The notes: generated from the sequence alone by a model not told the origin. Numbered from the stretch's first letter, positions 42,301-51,684 are shown. The stretch: 64,000 nucleotides of DNA from Acinetobacter vivianii (GCF_014635885.1 NZ_BMDR01000001.1:310001-374000); one strand, 5' to 3'. Numbers and translations: made by a program.

Positions 42301-43449
42301 TTAGTTGATCTTTGGAGGATATACAGCCTTTAATGCTTCTGTCGTGGCCTTAACCATTTCAGTCGTACTTTTCATTTGATCAGCAAGCAAATTACTCATA
42401 TCAGTTGAAGTGCTTCCATCTGTTTGCTTCCCAAAATACTTTAAGGCAAGTTCTTTCCTAATTTCTAGTTCATCTTGGGATGAAAGACCTGAAATGAAAC
42501 TTGGTAATGATTTTAGCTCTAGATCAGTTTGATTAGCTTGATCCCCCAATTTTTGATAATGATTTGATTGTTTTAAGAAGTATGTTATGACACTTAAGAA
42601 TGCAATTAACAGAGTAATTTTAGAAAACCAAAATGTAAACGAGACAGCAGGAGTATACTTTTTCTCAAAAACGTCTAAAGCTACTCGACTACTGGATAAG
42701 GTGCTTTCTAAGTCCGTTAATGCAGAAGTGATGCCTTCAACCATCCACCAAGAGATATAAGCAGCTAAGCCAATAAAAATCAAAAATAAAACACGATAAA
42801 TTAATGCATATCTAAAATACTTTTTGGCCTCTAGTTCATAAAATGATTGCACTTTAGAGTTCTTAACTTGACTCTTTAATTTTCTAAAATCTACTAATTC
42901 ATTTTTCGCCTCAACGATTAATTGGCTAATTTCATTTTTAATAGATTCATGAAATAACTCTGTTTTATCCTTAATGGTTGAAAGGCAAGTACTGGCTGAG
43001 TAGAGATTTGCATAGGCAGAAGTAATATCACCTACGAAACTAAAGTAATTCTTAAGATGATATTTTTGTAAATATCTAACAAATGGAAGTGAGATTATTT
43101 CTAAATATTCAGAGGCATTTTCATTTTCATTGTCGATAGCGGAGATTTGGTCAATAAGATTGCTTAATATATTAATGTTCCTCGTTAGAGTTTCTTTATG
43201 ATGATCAATTTCAGGAGATAATGCAGTTATTAAAACATTTTTTTCATTTTTATCGAAAAAAAGTAAAAATTTATCCCAATCCTTATCAATTATTGAACCA
43301 TACATATCAGATAAATTAGTGATATCGATACTTAATTGTGATTTCAATTTTGATGTTTTATTTAGATCCGAAGAAGTGTTAGCTATAATTTGGATTGTTC
43401 CAGTAAGTACAGGGTTTGTTGGTTCTTTAATTTTATTTGCGTCAGTCAC
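42301..43449 (-). CDS. Coiled-coil/two-TM protein, paralog B
   Basis: A 382-aa protein. A long helical N-terminus is followed by TM helices at about 218-242 (ALIYRVLFLIFIGLAAYISW) and 275-297 (FWFSKITLLIAFLSVITYFL), then KLGDQANQTDLELKSLPSFI, a KYFGK segment and TDMSNLLAD. The last about 100 residues align with paralog A: ITYF(I/L)K, KL-x-D, LELK(S/T)LP, TD(I/M)SN. It lies 79 bp downstream of the SRAP gene on the same strand. Function is unknown. Confidence 0.7.
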   Translation of the reverse strand: MTDANKIKEPTNPVLTGTIQIIANTSSDLNKTSKLKSQLSIDITNLSDMYGSIIDKDWDKFLLFFDKNEKNVLITALSPEIDHHKETLTRNINILSNLIDQISAIDNENENASEYLEIISLPFVRYLQKYHLKNYFSFVGDITSAYANLYSASTCLSTIKDKTELFHESIKNEISQLIVEAKNELVDFRKLKSQVKNSKVQSFYELEAKKYFRYALIYRVLFLIFIGLAAYISWWMVEGITSALTDLESTLSSSRVALDVFEKKYTPAVSFTFWFSKITLLIAFLSVITYFLKQSNHYQKLGDQANQTDLELKSLPSFISGLSSQDELEIRKELALKYFGKQTDGSTSTDMSNLLADQMKSTTEMVKATTEALKAVYPPKIN

Positions 43450-43528
43450 GGAGATAACTTTTTAATATAAACGTTTGATTTATATCGTAGCTTAAGAAGA
43501 TTTTATTTTCTATAGTAATAAAAATTTA

Positions 43529-44161
43529 TTAAAATTCATTTTTTACACTTTGTTTAGGTGCAGCTGTGTACTCATCAGCTGGTAATGCAACTAAAAAATC
43601 TTTAGCATGATCATGACTGCAGGTAAGCCAGTCTTTTCGTCGGCCTTTCGGAATCACGACAATCGAGCGCTTCTCATCATTAGGCGCATGGAATTGCTTC
43701 ATGAATGGATGCATGTCTGCGTTGATCGTTAACATGCTCATCGATACGACTGGTTCGCCGTTTACAACTGCATATTCATAAATGCCTGCAACAGTGAAGG
43801 GCATGTCATCTTGACGATAGATCCCATACCAATTCGACTTACCATCGATATACTTTGGCTCAAAAATCGTGTCTACAGGAATCAAGCAAAATTGATTTTT
43901 AGACCATGCATGTCGGAAGCTGGGCTTAGATGCAACTGTTTCAGATCGAGCATTATATGTGTTACGTACTTTCTTAATATCATCGGCCCAGTTTGGTACT
44001 AAACCAAATCTAGCCGATCTCCACTCAATACCCTGTTCAGTTGAAATAAGGATAGGGCCCTCATACCCAGGATATAGATCCGCTTTGTAATCGAAAGTTG
44101 GTTCGAGCAGATTCAGTAACTGTGCCCGACTTCGAGCTATTGGTTCGTAGTTTGCGCACAT
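43529..44161 (-). CDS. SRAP-domain protein (YedK/HMCES family)
   Basis: A 210-aa protein with all SRAP active-site features: Cys2 after the initiator Met (MCANYEPIAR), NARSETVASKPSF, the Glu in VDTIFEPKYI and His in FHAPNDEKRSIVV. These proteins crosslink covalently to abasic sites in single-stranded DNA and shield them from breakage. AGGATGAG lies before the ATG. It heads a two-gene unit with paralog B. Confidence 0.92.
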   Translation of the reverse strand: MCANYEPIARSRAQLLNLLEPTFDYKADLYPGYEGPILISTEQGIEWRSARFGLVPNWADDIKKVRNTYNARSETVASKPSFRHAWSKNQFCLIPVDTIFEPKYIDGKSNWYGIYRQDDMPFTVAGIYEYAVVNGEPVVSMSMLTINADMHPFMKQFHAPNDEKRSIVVIPKGRRKDWLTCSHDHAKDFLVALPADEYTAAPKQSVKNEF

Positions 44162-44174
44162 ACTAAACTCATCC

Positions 44175-44208
44175 TGATAAAATTTATCAATAAACTTAAA
44201 CTATGCAA
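44175..44208 (-). promoter_or_regulatory. Candidate promoter and palindrome of the SRAP gene
   Basis: On the minus strand: -35 TTGCAT (44208-44203), 16-bp spacer, -10 TAAATT (44186-44181). The -10 lies inside TGATAAA-A-TTTATCA (44175-44189), a perfect 15-bp palindrome. This placement suits repressor control. It differs from the palindrome before umuD. Confidence 0.5.
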
Positions 44209-44303
44209 TCGCTCAACAGTCTGGATTTTTAAAAGGTAATTACTCCATATTTACGCCATAAAAATCTAGCATTAATATAATTCATTGTTTTTAAATGGGA
44301 ATT

Positions 44304-44332
44304 TTATTTCAGCGTAATTTTACTCCATGATT
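44304..44332. repeat. attR, 29-bp attachment core inside the dehydrogenase 3' end
   Basis: Identical to 1650-1678. It carries the last 8 codons (SWSKITLK) and stop of the dehydrogenase on the minus strand, so integration leaves the gene product unchanged. Confidence 0.93.
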
Positions 44333-45176
44333 CATACAGTTTTGCTGCTGCGGAGAAGTCGCTATTTGGCTCGGCAGTTAAATTTGCTGTTTGAATCAGG
44401 CTCTGTGTTAGAGCAAGTAGAGGTGCTGGTAATTTGGCATCTTTGACGAGATCCAGTGCAATGCCTGTATCCTTTGCAAGTAATGGCAGACCAAACGTCA
44501 CTGGAAATTCACGGCTCAGCACACGTTGCGGGAAAATATTTTCCGTAACAAAGCTTTTGCCACTAGAGGCATTCACACAGTTCAGGGCCGCATCCAAGTT
44601 CACGCCATGTGCTTTTAAGGTACTAAAACCCTCGGTCACTGACCATAAGTTTACTGCAAGCAGCATATTATTAATGGCTTTTACCGCAAACCCAGCGCCA
44701 GGTTCACCCACATGCTGAATCAATTTACCTAATGCAGCCATAGCGGGATAAGCGCGTTCAAATGCATCCACATCGCCACCCACCATAAAGGTCAAGGTTG
44801 CATTTTCAGCACCTACTGTTTGACCACTTACAGGGGCATCCAGAAAATCGACATTTTGTACTTTCAGCTTTTCGACGAGGCGGCGGGCAGCATCTGGTAC
44901 GCCACTGGTACAGTCAATCCAGATTGAACCTGATTTAATTTCTACACCTTCAATCAGTTTTTCCACATCATCGCTGGTGGGTAAACATGAGAAAATAATA
45001 TCGGCTTGTACTGCCTGAGAGAGTTCAACCGCCGTGGTGCCATATTCTGCTGCATGTTGTTCTGCTTTGCTAAAATTTCGGTTCCAGACCAGAACTTTCT
45101 CAAAATATTTAGGAAGATGTGCCGCCATGCGATAGCCCATAGCGCCTAAACCGATGAATGCAACAGATTGAGTCAT
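44304..45176 (-). CDS. 3-hydroxyisobutyrate dehydrogenase-like oxidoreductase
   Basis: A 290-aa protein of the beta-hydroxyacid dehydrogenase family. The N-terminal Rossmann motif is [16 protein letters not shown], the substrate motif [20 protein letters not shown], and the catalytic Lys lies in [20 protein letters not shown]. It oxidises a small hydroxyacid or reduces a semialdehyde with NAD(P); the exact substrate is unknown. Its 3' end is the prophage attachment site. The natural terminator is now 42.7 kb away, and no hairpin is seen just after its stop. Confidence 0.9.
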   Translation of the reverse strand: MTQSVAFIGLGAMGYRMAAHLPKYFEKVLVWNRNFSKAEQHAAEYGTTAVELSQAVQADIIFSCLPTSDDVEKLIEGVEIKSGSIWIDCTSGVPDAARRLVEKLKVQNVDFLDAPVSGQTVGAENATLTFMVGGDVDAFERAYPAMAALGKLIQHVGEPGAGFAVKAINNMLLAVNLWSVTEGFSTLKAHGVNLDAALNCVNASSGKSFVTENIFPQRVLSREFPVTFGLPLLAKDTGIALDLVKDAKLPAPLLALTQSLIQTANLTAEPNSDFSAAAKLYESWSKITLK

Positions 45177-45179
45177 ACT

Positions 45180-46265
45180 TTACCTTTTTATTTGCGTCGA
45201 TCGTTCGGCTAACCATGTGGTTAAAGTTGGCCAGAACTCAATTGAACTGTTTTGACTGGACATTAAACCTAAGTGCCCACCAGGGATAAGAGTAAACGTG
45301 ACATCCTGACTGCTTGTCAACTGGGTCAGCGGAAATGCAGACTCGGAAGTTACCAGTTGATCGCCTTTACCCGCACCGACAAGAAGTGAACAATTAATAT
45401 TTTTAAGTTCAATGGTTTTGTTCTTGAGGCGAATCGCACCGTGTTTTAAAGGATTTTGCAGCCAGACGTTAAATAACATGTCTTGGTTTACGCCGCCTGG
45501 GTAATCAATCATATTATTTAAGAAGTGGCTTAAGGTGGCATCTTCTTGTACCAGTTTCAAATTATCCAAATTTTTTAATAATTGAATATTGCCATCAATC
45601 CAGCCTTTAGGATCAAGCAGCTTAAAACCCAACGAATTGAGGAAGCCCGGTGAATGGATCATCAGCTTGGGCAAACGGTTATAGATATAATCTTTAATGG
45701 TTGGGTTACGGTTGGTGAGATAAGCCAAGGTTTTATAAAGCTTGCCGATGTAACCCGAAGCGTAACTGTCGATTGGACTGCCTAAGACCACAAGGTTTTT
45801 GACAACGCTTGGCTGATGGCGTGCGGTATATAACGTGACAAAAATGCCTGCCATACTCCAGCCATGCAGTGAAATTTTTTCAGATTGTGCATGTTGTTGA
45901 ATAGCTTCAATACATTTTGGAATAAACTTATCAATAAAAGATAGAAAGTTAATCTGATAGTTTTTATAAGTAAGCTTGCCCCAGTCAATCAGATAGACAT
46001 CAAAACCGCTTTCCTGAAAATGTTTGACCAATGAACGGTAAGGATAGAGGTCATAGATATCCATATTAATCGCTAGGGGTGCAACAAAAACCAGTGGCTC
46101 TTTATAGCGCTTATTCTCTGAAGCATAGAAACGGACACGGGTTTGTTTGAATTGCGCAATCACTTGATACGGCGTTGATTGAGACAAAACCAGTTTGTCT
46201 GCATCGAATACACGCATAGCCAGATGTTTAAAATTTATTTTTTGCTGTTCCACAAGCGATTTCAT
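45180..46265 (-). CDS. PhaC-like alpha/beta hydrolase
   Basis: A 361-aa protein with the layout of PHA synthase-like hydrolases: PLVFVAPLAINMDIYDLYPY, DVYLIDWGKLTYKNYQINFL, nucleophile elbow ISLHGWSMAGIFVTLY and catalytic His in LIPGGHLGLMSS. True PHA synthases have Cys in the elbow; here it is Ser, so polymer synthesis is doubtful and a lipase/esterase-like role is more likely. The start ATG 46265 is uncertain; ATG 46283 is possible. It ends three bases before the dehydrogenase start and is probably cotranscribed. Confidence 0.75.
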   Translation of the reverse strand: MKSLVEQQKINFKHLAMRVFDADKLVLSQSTPYQVIAQFKQTRVRFYASENKRYKEPLVFVAPLAINMDIYDLYPYRSLVKHFQESGFDVYLIDWGKLTYKNYQINFLSFIDKFIPKCIEAIQQHAQSEKISLHGWSMAGIFVTLYTARHQPSVVKNLVVLGSPIDSYASGYIGKLYKTLAYLTNRNPTIKDYIYNRLPKLMIHSPGFLNSLGFKLLDPKGWIDGNIQLLKNLDNLKLVQEDATLSHFLNNMIDYPGGVNQDMLFNVWLQNPLKHGAIRLKNKTIELKNINCSLLVGAGKGDQLVTSESAFPLTQLTSSQDVTFTLIPGGHLGLMSSQNSSIEFWPTLTTWLAERSTQIKR

Positions 46266-46400
46266 CTTAGAAAGTCTCATCATGAGTCAAGATTGCACGA
46301 AGTCTAAGCGATAATTTCATCTTACGCCTTGACCTTAAATACCTTAGGCGCTCAAAATATTGGCATATTTCCTCATTATGATCATAAGGCATACAAAACG

Positions 46401-47588
46401 ATGAATCCAAGCGATGATTTAGAATACCAACTAGAAACACTGGCAATTCGCACAGGGCATGATCGTACCTCGGAAGGTGAACATAGTGAGCCGATCTTTT
46501 TAACCTCATCATTTGTATGTGAAAGTGCCGCGGATGCCGCTGCAAAATTTTCAGGGCAGATCGCAGGTAATACCTATTCACGTTATACCAATCCAACAGT
46601 GCAGGCATTTGAAAAGCGTTTAGCGGTTTTGGATGGCGCAGAGCGAGCAGTGGCGACCAGTTCAGGCATGGCTGCGGTACATGCGATGTGTATGGCATAT
46701 CTAAAAGCTGGCGACCATGTCATTTGTTCGCGCGCAGTATTTGGTTCAATCATTGCCTTATTTGAAAAATATGTAGCGAAATTTGCAGTTGAAGTGACCT
46801 TTGTTGATCTTGGTGATCTTGAGGGGTGGAAACAGGCGATTCGTCCAAATACCCGTATCTTATTCATCGAAACGCCGTCGAATCCATTGGCGCAAGTCGG
46901 TGATATGCAGGCAATTGCCGATATTGCACATGCCAATGGGGCTTTATTTGCCGTTGATAACTGTTTCTGTACGCCAGTATTACAGCAGCCAATTAAGTTT
47001 GGTGCTGATTTAGTCCTTTACTCTGCAACCAAATATATCGATGGTCAGGGCCGTGCGCTTGGTGGTGCGGTGGTTGGTAAGCATGACTTGCTTGAAGAGG
47101 TAAACGGTGTAATTCGTACCCTAGGTAATTCAATGAGTCCGTTTAATGCATGGATTTTCTTGAAAGGCCTTGAAACGCTTAGCATTCGTATGAAAGCCCA
47201 TTGTGAGAGTGCGCAGAAACTTGCTGAATGGTTACATCAGCACGAAAAAGTGGAAAAAGTATATTACGCAGGTTTACCTGATCATCCTGGACATGAACTC
47301 GCGAAAAAACAACAAAAAGGTTTTGGCGGTGTCGTATCCTTTGTGGTGAAAGGCGAACGTGAAGGCGCATGGACAGTAATCGATAATACGCGCTTCTTAT
47401 CGATTACCAGTAATCTGGGTGACGTTAAGTCAACAATTACCCATCCAGCAACCACCTCACATGGTAGAATGTCGGCAGAAGCTAAACAAGCTGCAGGAAT
47501 TGAAGAAGGTTTAATTCGTGTGTCTGTTGGTTTAGAAGACATTGATGATATTATTCGCGACTTATCACGCGGTTTAGATTTAATTTAA
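46401..47588 (+). CDS. metZ: O-succinylhomoserine sulfhydrylase
   Basis: A 395-aa Cys/Met-metabolism PLP enzyme. YSRYTNPTVQAFEKRLAVLD, SSGMAAVHAMCMAYLKAGDH, the PLP Lys in LVLYSATKYIDGQGRALGG and SLGDVKS-like LGDVKSTITHPATTSHGRMS define the family; the length and RALGG favour MetZ over MetB. It makes homocysteine directly from O-succinylhomoserine and sulfide. The start is taken at ATG 46401 (MNPSDDLEYQLETLAIRTGH) with AAGG upstream. Confidence 0.88.
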   Translation: MNPSDDLEYQLETLAIRTGHDRTSEGEHSEPIFLTSSFVCESAADAAAKFSGQIAGNTYSRYTNPTVQAFEKRLAVLDGAERAVATSSGMAAVHAMCMAYLKAGDHVICSRAVFGSIIALFEKYVAKFAVEVTFVDLGDLEGWKQAIRPNTRILFIETPSNPLAQVGDMQAIADIAHANGALFAVDNCFCTPVLQQPIKFGADLVLYSATKYIDGQGRALGGAVVGKHDLLEEVNGVIRTLGNSMSPFNAWIFLKGLETLSIRMKAHCESAQKLAEWLHQHEKVEKVYYAGLPDHPGHELAKKQQKGFGGVVSFVVKGEREGAWTVIDNTRFLSITSNLGDVKSTITHPATTSHGRMSAEAKQAAGIEEGLIRVSVGLEDIDDIIRDLSRGLDLI

Positions 47589-47600
47589 CGAGAGAAACTT

Positions 47601-47930
47601 ATGAACATTAATATGCTCATGCAGCAAGCTCAGCGCATGCAAAAAGATATGGAAACTAATCTTAAAAAAGCCAAAGAAGAGCTTGCAAATACTGAAGTTC
47701 ATGCGGAAGCAGGTGGTGGTTTAGTTAAAGTAACGATGACTTGCCGTAATGTCGTTAAGCGTATCGAAATTAGCCCTGACTTGTTACAAGACGAAGCAGA
47801 CATGATTGAAGATTTGATTGCTGCGGCAATGAATGATGCTGCACGTCAGGCGGAAGCAATTTCAGAAGAAAAACTTCAAGGTGCAAACTCAGGTATGGGC
47901 TTACCACCAGGTTTATCTGGCTTATTCTAA
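47601..47930 (+). CDS. ybaB: YbaB/EbfC nucleoid-associated protein
   Basis: A 109-aa protein. [40 protein letters not shown] and a Gly/Pro-rich end ([13 protein letters not shown]) are diagnostic. It binds DNA as a dimer and is found next to recR in many bacteria, as here. A terminator lies between the two genes. Confidence 0.95.
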   Translation: MNINMLMQQAQRMQKDMETNLKKAKEELANTEVHAEAGGGLVKVTMTCRNVVKRIEISPDLLQDEADMIEDLIAAAMNDAARQAEAISEEKLQGANSGMGLPPGLSGLF

Positions 47931-47936
47931 TTGAGT

Positions 47937-47980
47937 ATTCCTCAAGTACTCAATCTGGGTGCTTGGGGAATCTTTTTTTC
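47937..47980 (+). terminator. Terminator between ybaB and recR
   Basis: ATTCCTCAAG-15 nt-CTTGGGGAAT (10-bp stem with one G-T) followed by CTTTTTTTC. It suggests recR is partly uncoupled from ybaB. Confidence 0.8.
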
Positions 47981-48001
47981 TACAAATAATCGAGTTAATT
48001 T

Positions 48002-48598
48002 GTGTTTAGTGAACGATTTGAACAACTGGTTCAAGCATTACGTATTCTGCCGAGTGTTGGCCCAAAATCAGCACAGCGTATGGCATTACATTTATTAATG
48101 AAAAATCGCGAAGGTGCCTTTGCACTGTCTTATGCTTTACATGAAGCATCCAGCCATATTCATGAATGTCGTATTTGTCACTCTTTAACAGAACATGATA
48201 TCTGTGATATTTGTGCCTCTGTAGAGCGGGATGAGCAATTGTTATGTGTAGTTGAATCACCAGCAGATGTTATGGCGATTGAGCAAAGTGGCAGCTTCCG
48301 TGGTAAATATCACGTTTTGGGTGGACATTTGTCACCTTTAGATGGAATTGGCCCAGAGGAAATCGGGATTCCTTACCTGATTCAGCGTTTGAGCGAAGGA
48401 CAGATTCAGGAAGTGATTCTGGCGACGAATGCGACGGTAGAAGGGCAAGCAACCGCACATTATCTGGTTGAAGCGACCAAACATTTACCGATTAATATGA
48501 CCCGAATTGCACAAGGTGTACCACAAGGTGGTGAGCTGGAATATGTCGATAGTCATACTTTAAGTCAGGCTGTCCATAACCGTATGCGCATGAAATAA
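48002..48598 (+). CDS. recR: Recombination mediator RecR
   Basis: A 198-aa protein. N-terminal helix-hairpin-helix (LRILPSVGPKSAQRMALHLL), a four-Cys zinc finger (CRICHSLTEHDICDIC) and a Toprim domain (LLCVVESPADVMAIEQSG; GGHLSPLDGIGPEEIG) are in the right order. With RecF/RecO it loads RecA on gapped DNA. The start is GTG at 48002. The 295 bp after the gene show no recognisable feature except a short GCCT/AGGC stem near 48601. Confidence 0.96.
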   Translation: MFSERFEQLVQALRILPSVGPKSAQRMALHLLMKNREGAFALSYALHEASSHIHECRICHSLTEHDICDICASVERDEQLLCVVESPADVMAIEQSGSFRGKYHVLGGHLSPLDGIGPEEIGIPYLIQRLSEGQIQEVILATNATVEGQATAHYLVEATKHLPINMTRIAQGVPQGGELEYVDSHTLSQAVHNRMRMK

Positions 48599-48893
48599 CA
48601 GCCTCCTTAGGCATTTTCTTATATTTATTTTAAATTCATGCTGTTAATTTAAACAAATAATTAAATTTTACATTTTGTCTAACATTATCGTAGATCTATT
48701 TGCGATGATTTGTGGCACTATGAGCTGGCGAAAAGGATTTTCGTTTTTTGATGAAATGGAGAGAGGAGTAATTTCATGTTTTATATGTGGAATACCAATT
48801 AGATTTATTTTTGTATTTTGTTTTTAGTTAAGCAATAGCTGATCTTAGACAGTTCTATTGCGTATGGTTCTATATTATTTTACTTGAGCACAC

Positions 48894-50036
48894 ATGTTTC
48901 AGTTTATCCAGCAGCAACAAGATTTAGCTGTTCTCCTAAGCCAGATGGAACAGTGTTCTATCTATGCACTTGATACCGAATTTATCAAGGTCGATACCTT
49001 ATATCCGAAACTTGGTGTTTGCCAAATCAATTTAAATGGCCAGATTCTGTTACTCGACGGCGCTGCTTTGGACCTGACAAGTTTTTGGCCAAAGATTTTT
49101 GCGGCACAACAGAATATTTTTCATGCCTGCGGTGAAGATATTGATCTGATCTACCATTATGCAGATCAAAAACCGTTAAATAATGTGTTTGATACCCAGA
49201 TTGCCATGGCATTTCTTGGACATGGCTTACAAGTCAGTTATCAAAATGCATTAAAAACCTGTCTCAATATTGATATTGAAAAAGATCAGACCCGTTCTGA
49301 CTGGTTGGCAAGACCATTGTCGCAAGAGCAAATGAGTTATGCGGCAAATGATGTTTTGTATCTCACCAAGCTGGCGGATACATTAAAAAATGATCTGAAA
49401 GTGAAGGGGCTTTATCAATACGTACTGGAAGATTGCCAGAATCTCACCAAAGAGATTGCAATGGAAACACCATTGGCAGAACTCTATACGGATATTGGTA
49501 ATTACCGTCATTCGCGCCGTGAGTTGATGCAGCTCCAGCAGTTGAGTATCTGGCGAGAACAGATTACCAAGGCATTGAATCAGCCGCGTAGCTTTATTCT
49601 CCGAAATGGCACCATGATTGACCTGGTCGAAAAGAATCCGCGTAATACATTCCAGCTCGCCAAGATTAAAGATATACGTCCGAATGTAGTTCGTGAGCAT
49701 GGTAAAACCATTCTGGACTTGCTGAAATTTTTGCCGCCTGAAAATGAATGGCCTTTACGTATGGCACGGCCAATCAAGAATAATTCAAAAGAAGTTGCAC
49801 CGAAGATAGATGCTTTAATTGCTAATGTAGTGCTTCAGACTGGAATTCCGAAAGAAGTGTTGCTGCGCAAGAAATGGATGAATGCCATCTATGAGCATGT
49901 GGTTTTCCATCTGGATGAGCAGAGCTTGCCGAATTATTTAATGGGCTGGCGTTATGATATTCTGACTCAACCATTGATTGCATTATTGCGGGAAGATATT
50001 GATTATCTGGCAACACAAATGAAAATTGCCCGTTAG
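48894..50036 (+). CDS. rnd: Ribonuclease D
   Basis: A 380-aa 3'-5' exoribonuclease. The DEDD motifs are D27/E29 (YALDTEFIKVDTLYPKLGVC), Asp in HACGEDIDLIYH, and Tyr/Asp in MSYAANDVLYLTKL. An HRDC domain follows (about residues 210-290; MQLQQLSIWREQITKALNQP). It trims tRNA 3' ends. Confidence 0.93.
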   Translation: MFQFIQQQQDLAVLLSQMEQCSIYALDTEFIKVDTLYPKLGVCQINLNGQILLLDGAALDLTSFWPKIFAAQQNIFHACGEDIDLIYHYADQKPLNNVFDTQIAMAFLGHGLQVSYQNALKTCLNIDIEKDQTRSDWLARPLSQEQMSYAANDVLYLTKLADTLKNDLKVKGLYQYVLEDCQNLTKEIAMETPLAELYTDIGNYRHSRRELMQLQQLSIWREQITKALNQPRSFILRNGTMIDLVEKNPRNTFQLAKIKDIRPNVVREHGKTILDLLKFLPPENEWPLRMARPIKNNSKEVAPKIDALIANVVLQTGIPKEVLLRKKWMNAIYEHVVFHLDEQSLPNYLMGWRYDILTQPLIALLREDIDYLATQMKIAR

Positions 50037-50059
50037 TATTTTAAGAAAGAGCTAAGTGA

Positions 50060-50794
50060 TTAGCTCTTTTTTTTGGCCTTGATGATCAGCATCATGGGGC
50101 GTCTTAATTCATCCTGCCAGCCCATCTTTTCAATCATTTCAGCGGTTGGTGATGGTTCGATCAGGGCAGTGATTTCGAAACCTGCTTTGAGTAAGGCCAT
50201 GACATGAGTTTCAAGGGTGCGGTGATATTTCACCACATGAGCACCTAGAAACTGTGTTTCTCTTTGACCTTCTTCAAAATAATGGTCAACAGGCCAGTAG
50301 AGGGGCTGTTGTTCATGATCATAAATCCAGTCTTGTTGGGCACGGGCAGTAAATACAGGATGCTCGACGGAATAATACAGCTCACCTTGTGGTGCCAGTA
50401 AGTGTGCCGCTTTCGCAAATACAGCATCAAGATCTTGTATATAGTGCAAAGCCAACGAACTTATGATCAGGTCAAATGAAGCGGCTTCGGCATCAAATGT
50501 TTCAATAGCACTTTGTTGATAGCGAATATTTTCTGCTGCACACAAATGTTGTGCCTGTTCGAGCATTTTGGCGGAGAGATCAATTCCGACTACTGTGGAT
50601 GCACCTTGCTCCGAGGTATATTGACAATGCCAGCCGTAACCACAGCCTAAATCCAGAATCCTCTTGTTCTTGAGTTCTGGAAGGTGCGCTTTAAATGCAG
50701 ACCATTCTCCAGCCGCACTGAGTCCATCGCGCGAGCGGGGCATTTTTGAATATTCGTTGAAGAAGTGCGGGTCATCATATTTGTTTTGTTGCAT
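50060..50794 (-). CDS. Class I SAM-dependent methyltransferase
   Basis: A 244-aa protein. Motif I is RILDLGCGYGWHCQYTSEQG, followed by VVGIDLSAKMLEQAQHL and FDLIISSLALHYIQDLDAVF (Methyltransf_11 type). The C-terminal region is unassigned and the substrate unknown. The start is ATG 50794; a GTG at 50806 is in frame. Convergent with rnd. Confidence 0.85.
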   Translation of the reverse strand: MQQNKYDDPHFFNEYSKMPRSRDGLSAAGEWSAFKAHLPELKNKRILDLGCGYGWHCQYTSEQGASTVVGIDLSAKMLEQAQHLCAAENIRYQQSAIETFDAEAASFDLIISSLALHYIQDLDAVFAKAAHLLAPQGELYYSVEHPVFTARAQQDWIYDHEQQPLYWPVDHYFEEGQRETQFLGAHVVKYHRTLETHVMALLKAGFEITALIEPSPTAEMIEKMGWQDELRRPMMLIIKAKKKS

Positions 50795-50964
50795 ATTACA
50801 TTTCACACCAGCTTTAGGCTGTAATTATGGCACGTTGATTTTATGACTAGAAGTTGCTTGGCGTACAAGGGATTGAAAAGACGACTCTGGCGTTAACAAT
50901 CCTTAATGTATCCATTTTTATTTTCATGTATGCTGTCTTTGATTGTTAATAGATGTGAGTAAAC

Positions 50965-51270
50965 ATGCACTGCGATATTTATAGATCGAGCAAGAAAGAT
51001 GAAATGTATATGTATATTGCTCGTCCAAATTATCCTGATGACAAGGAACAAGAGAACCCATTTGAAGGTGTTCCAGAAAGCGTTTTACATGCGTTTGGCA
51101 AAGCCACGTTTGTGATGCATTTAGAACTTCATAATGAGCGAAAACTTGCACGTGCAAACGTTTTACATGTTATAGACTCATTAAATACCAAAGGCTTCTT
51201 CATTCAAATGCCGCCAGAAGGGTTGATCAATCCAAATGCGGTAGAACCAGAGGGCTTACGCGGTGCTTGA
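50965..51270 (+). CDS. YcgL domain protein
   Basis: A 101-aa protein. [40 protein letters not shown] and [10 protein letters not shown] are the YcgL (DUF709) pattern, a small alpha/beta protein of unknown function in gammaproteobacteria, often near rnd as here. It overlaps the membrane gene by 8 bp. Confidence 0.88.
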   Translation: MHCDIYRSSKKDEMYMYIARPNYPDDKEQENPFEGVPESVLHAFGKATFVMHLELHNERKLARANVLHVIDSLNTKGFFIQMPPEGLINPNAVEPEGLRGA

Positions 51271-51649
51271 AACTTTAACAGCAATTTGGTCAAACATTCT
51301 TTCGGTACTGGATCAGTTTCCTGAAGAAAATGTAGCGATCATTGTTTATGTTACGGGGACGCTAATTGCATTGTGGTGCTGGTATCGTTTGATGTCACGC
51401 CTGCCAAATCCAATTGGTGGAATCCTGTGGATCGTGGCTTTTGCAGTTCTTGCAACGCCAACCATTTCAGAAGGTCCAAATTCAGCCCTTGCACCTGCAA
51501 TCTTTGGCTTGCTTTTTGGTGTCCTCACCAAAGAACATGTCTTGATCTGGTCAAATCTATCATTGATTTTATTTGTCATTGGTACAGGGCTACTGATTGG
51601 CTTCTGTTGGTCAAAATACACTGCAAATAAAACTGCACGTTCAGTTTAG
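51263..51649 (+). CDS. Small multi-TM membrane protein
   Basis: A 128-aa protein with about four hydrophobic segments ([77 protein letters not shown]). GTG start at 51263 overlapping the ycgL stop suggests coupling. Function is unknown. Confidence 0.7.
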   Translation: MLETLTAIWSNILSVLDQFPEENVAIIVYVTGTLIALWCWYRLMSRLPNPIGGILWIVAFAVLATPTISEGPNSALAPAIFGLLFGVLTKEHVLIWSNLSLILFVIGTGLLIGFCWSKYTANKTARSV

Positions 51650-51684
51650 ATACTAAGTTAAATATAGAAAAATAAGGTTTTTAA

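Larger units (their letters stand above)
1650..44332. mobile_element. Complete lambdoid-layout siphovirus prophage
   Basis: It is bounded by the 29-bp direct repeats. Visible modules are integrase, leftward recombination operon, cI/Cro immunity region, replication, antiterminator, packaging, head, long tail (tape measure 994 aa, no contractile sheath), lysis, and accessory genes on the right arm. No broken essential gene was seen, so it is plausibly inducible. Unit length between corresponding repeat ends is 42,654 bp. The 3' end of the host dehydrogenase is regenerated by the att core. Confidence 0.95.

Noticed and set aside
45180..46265. A true PHA synthase
   Set aside because: The catalytic Cys of the PhaC elbow is replaced by Ser, and no phaA/phaB/phaP genes are nearby.
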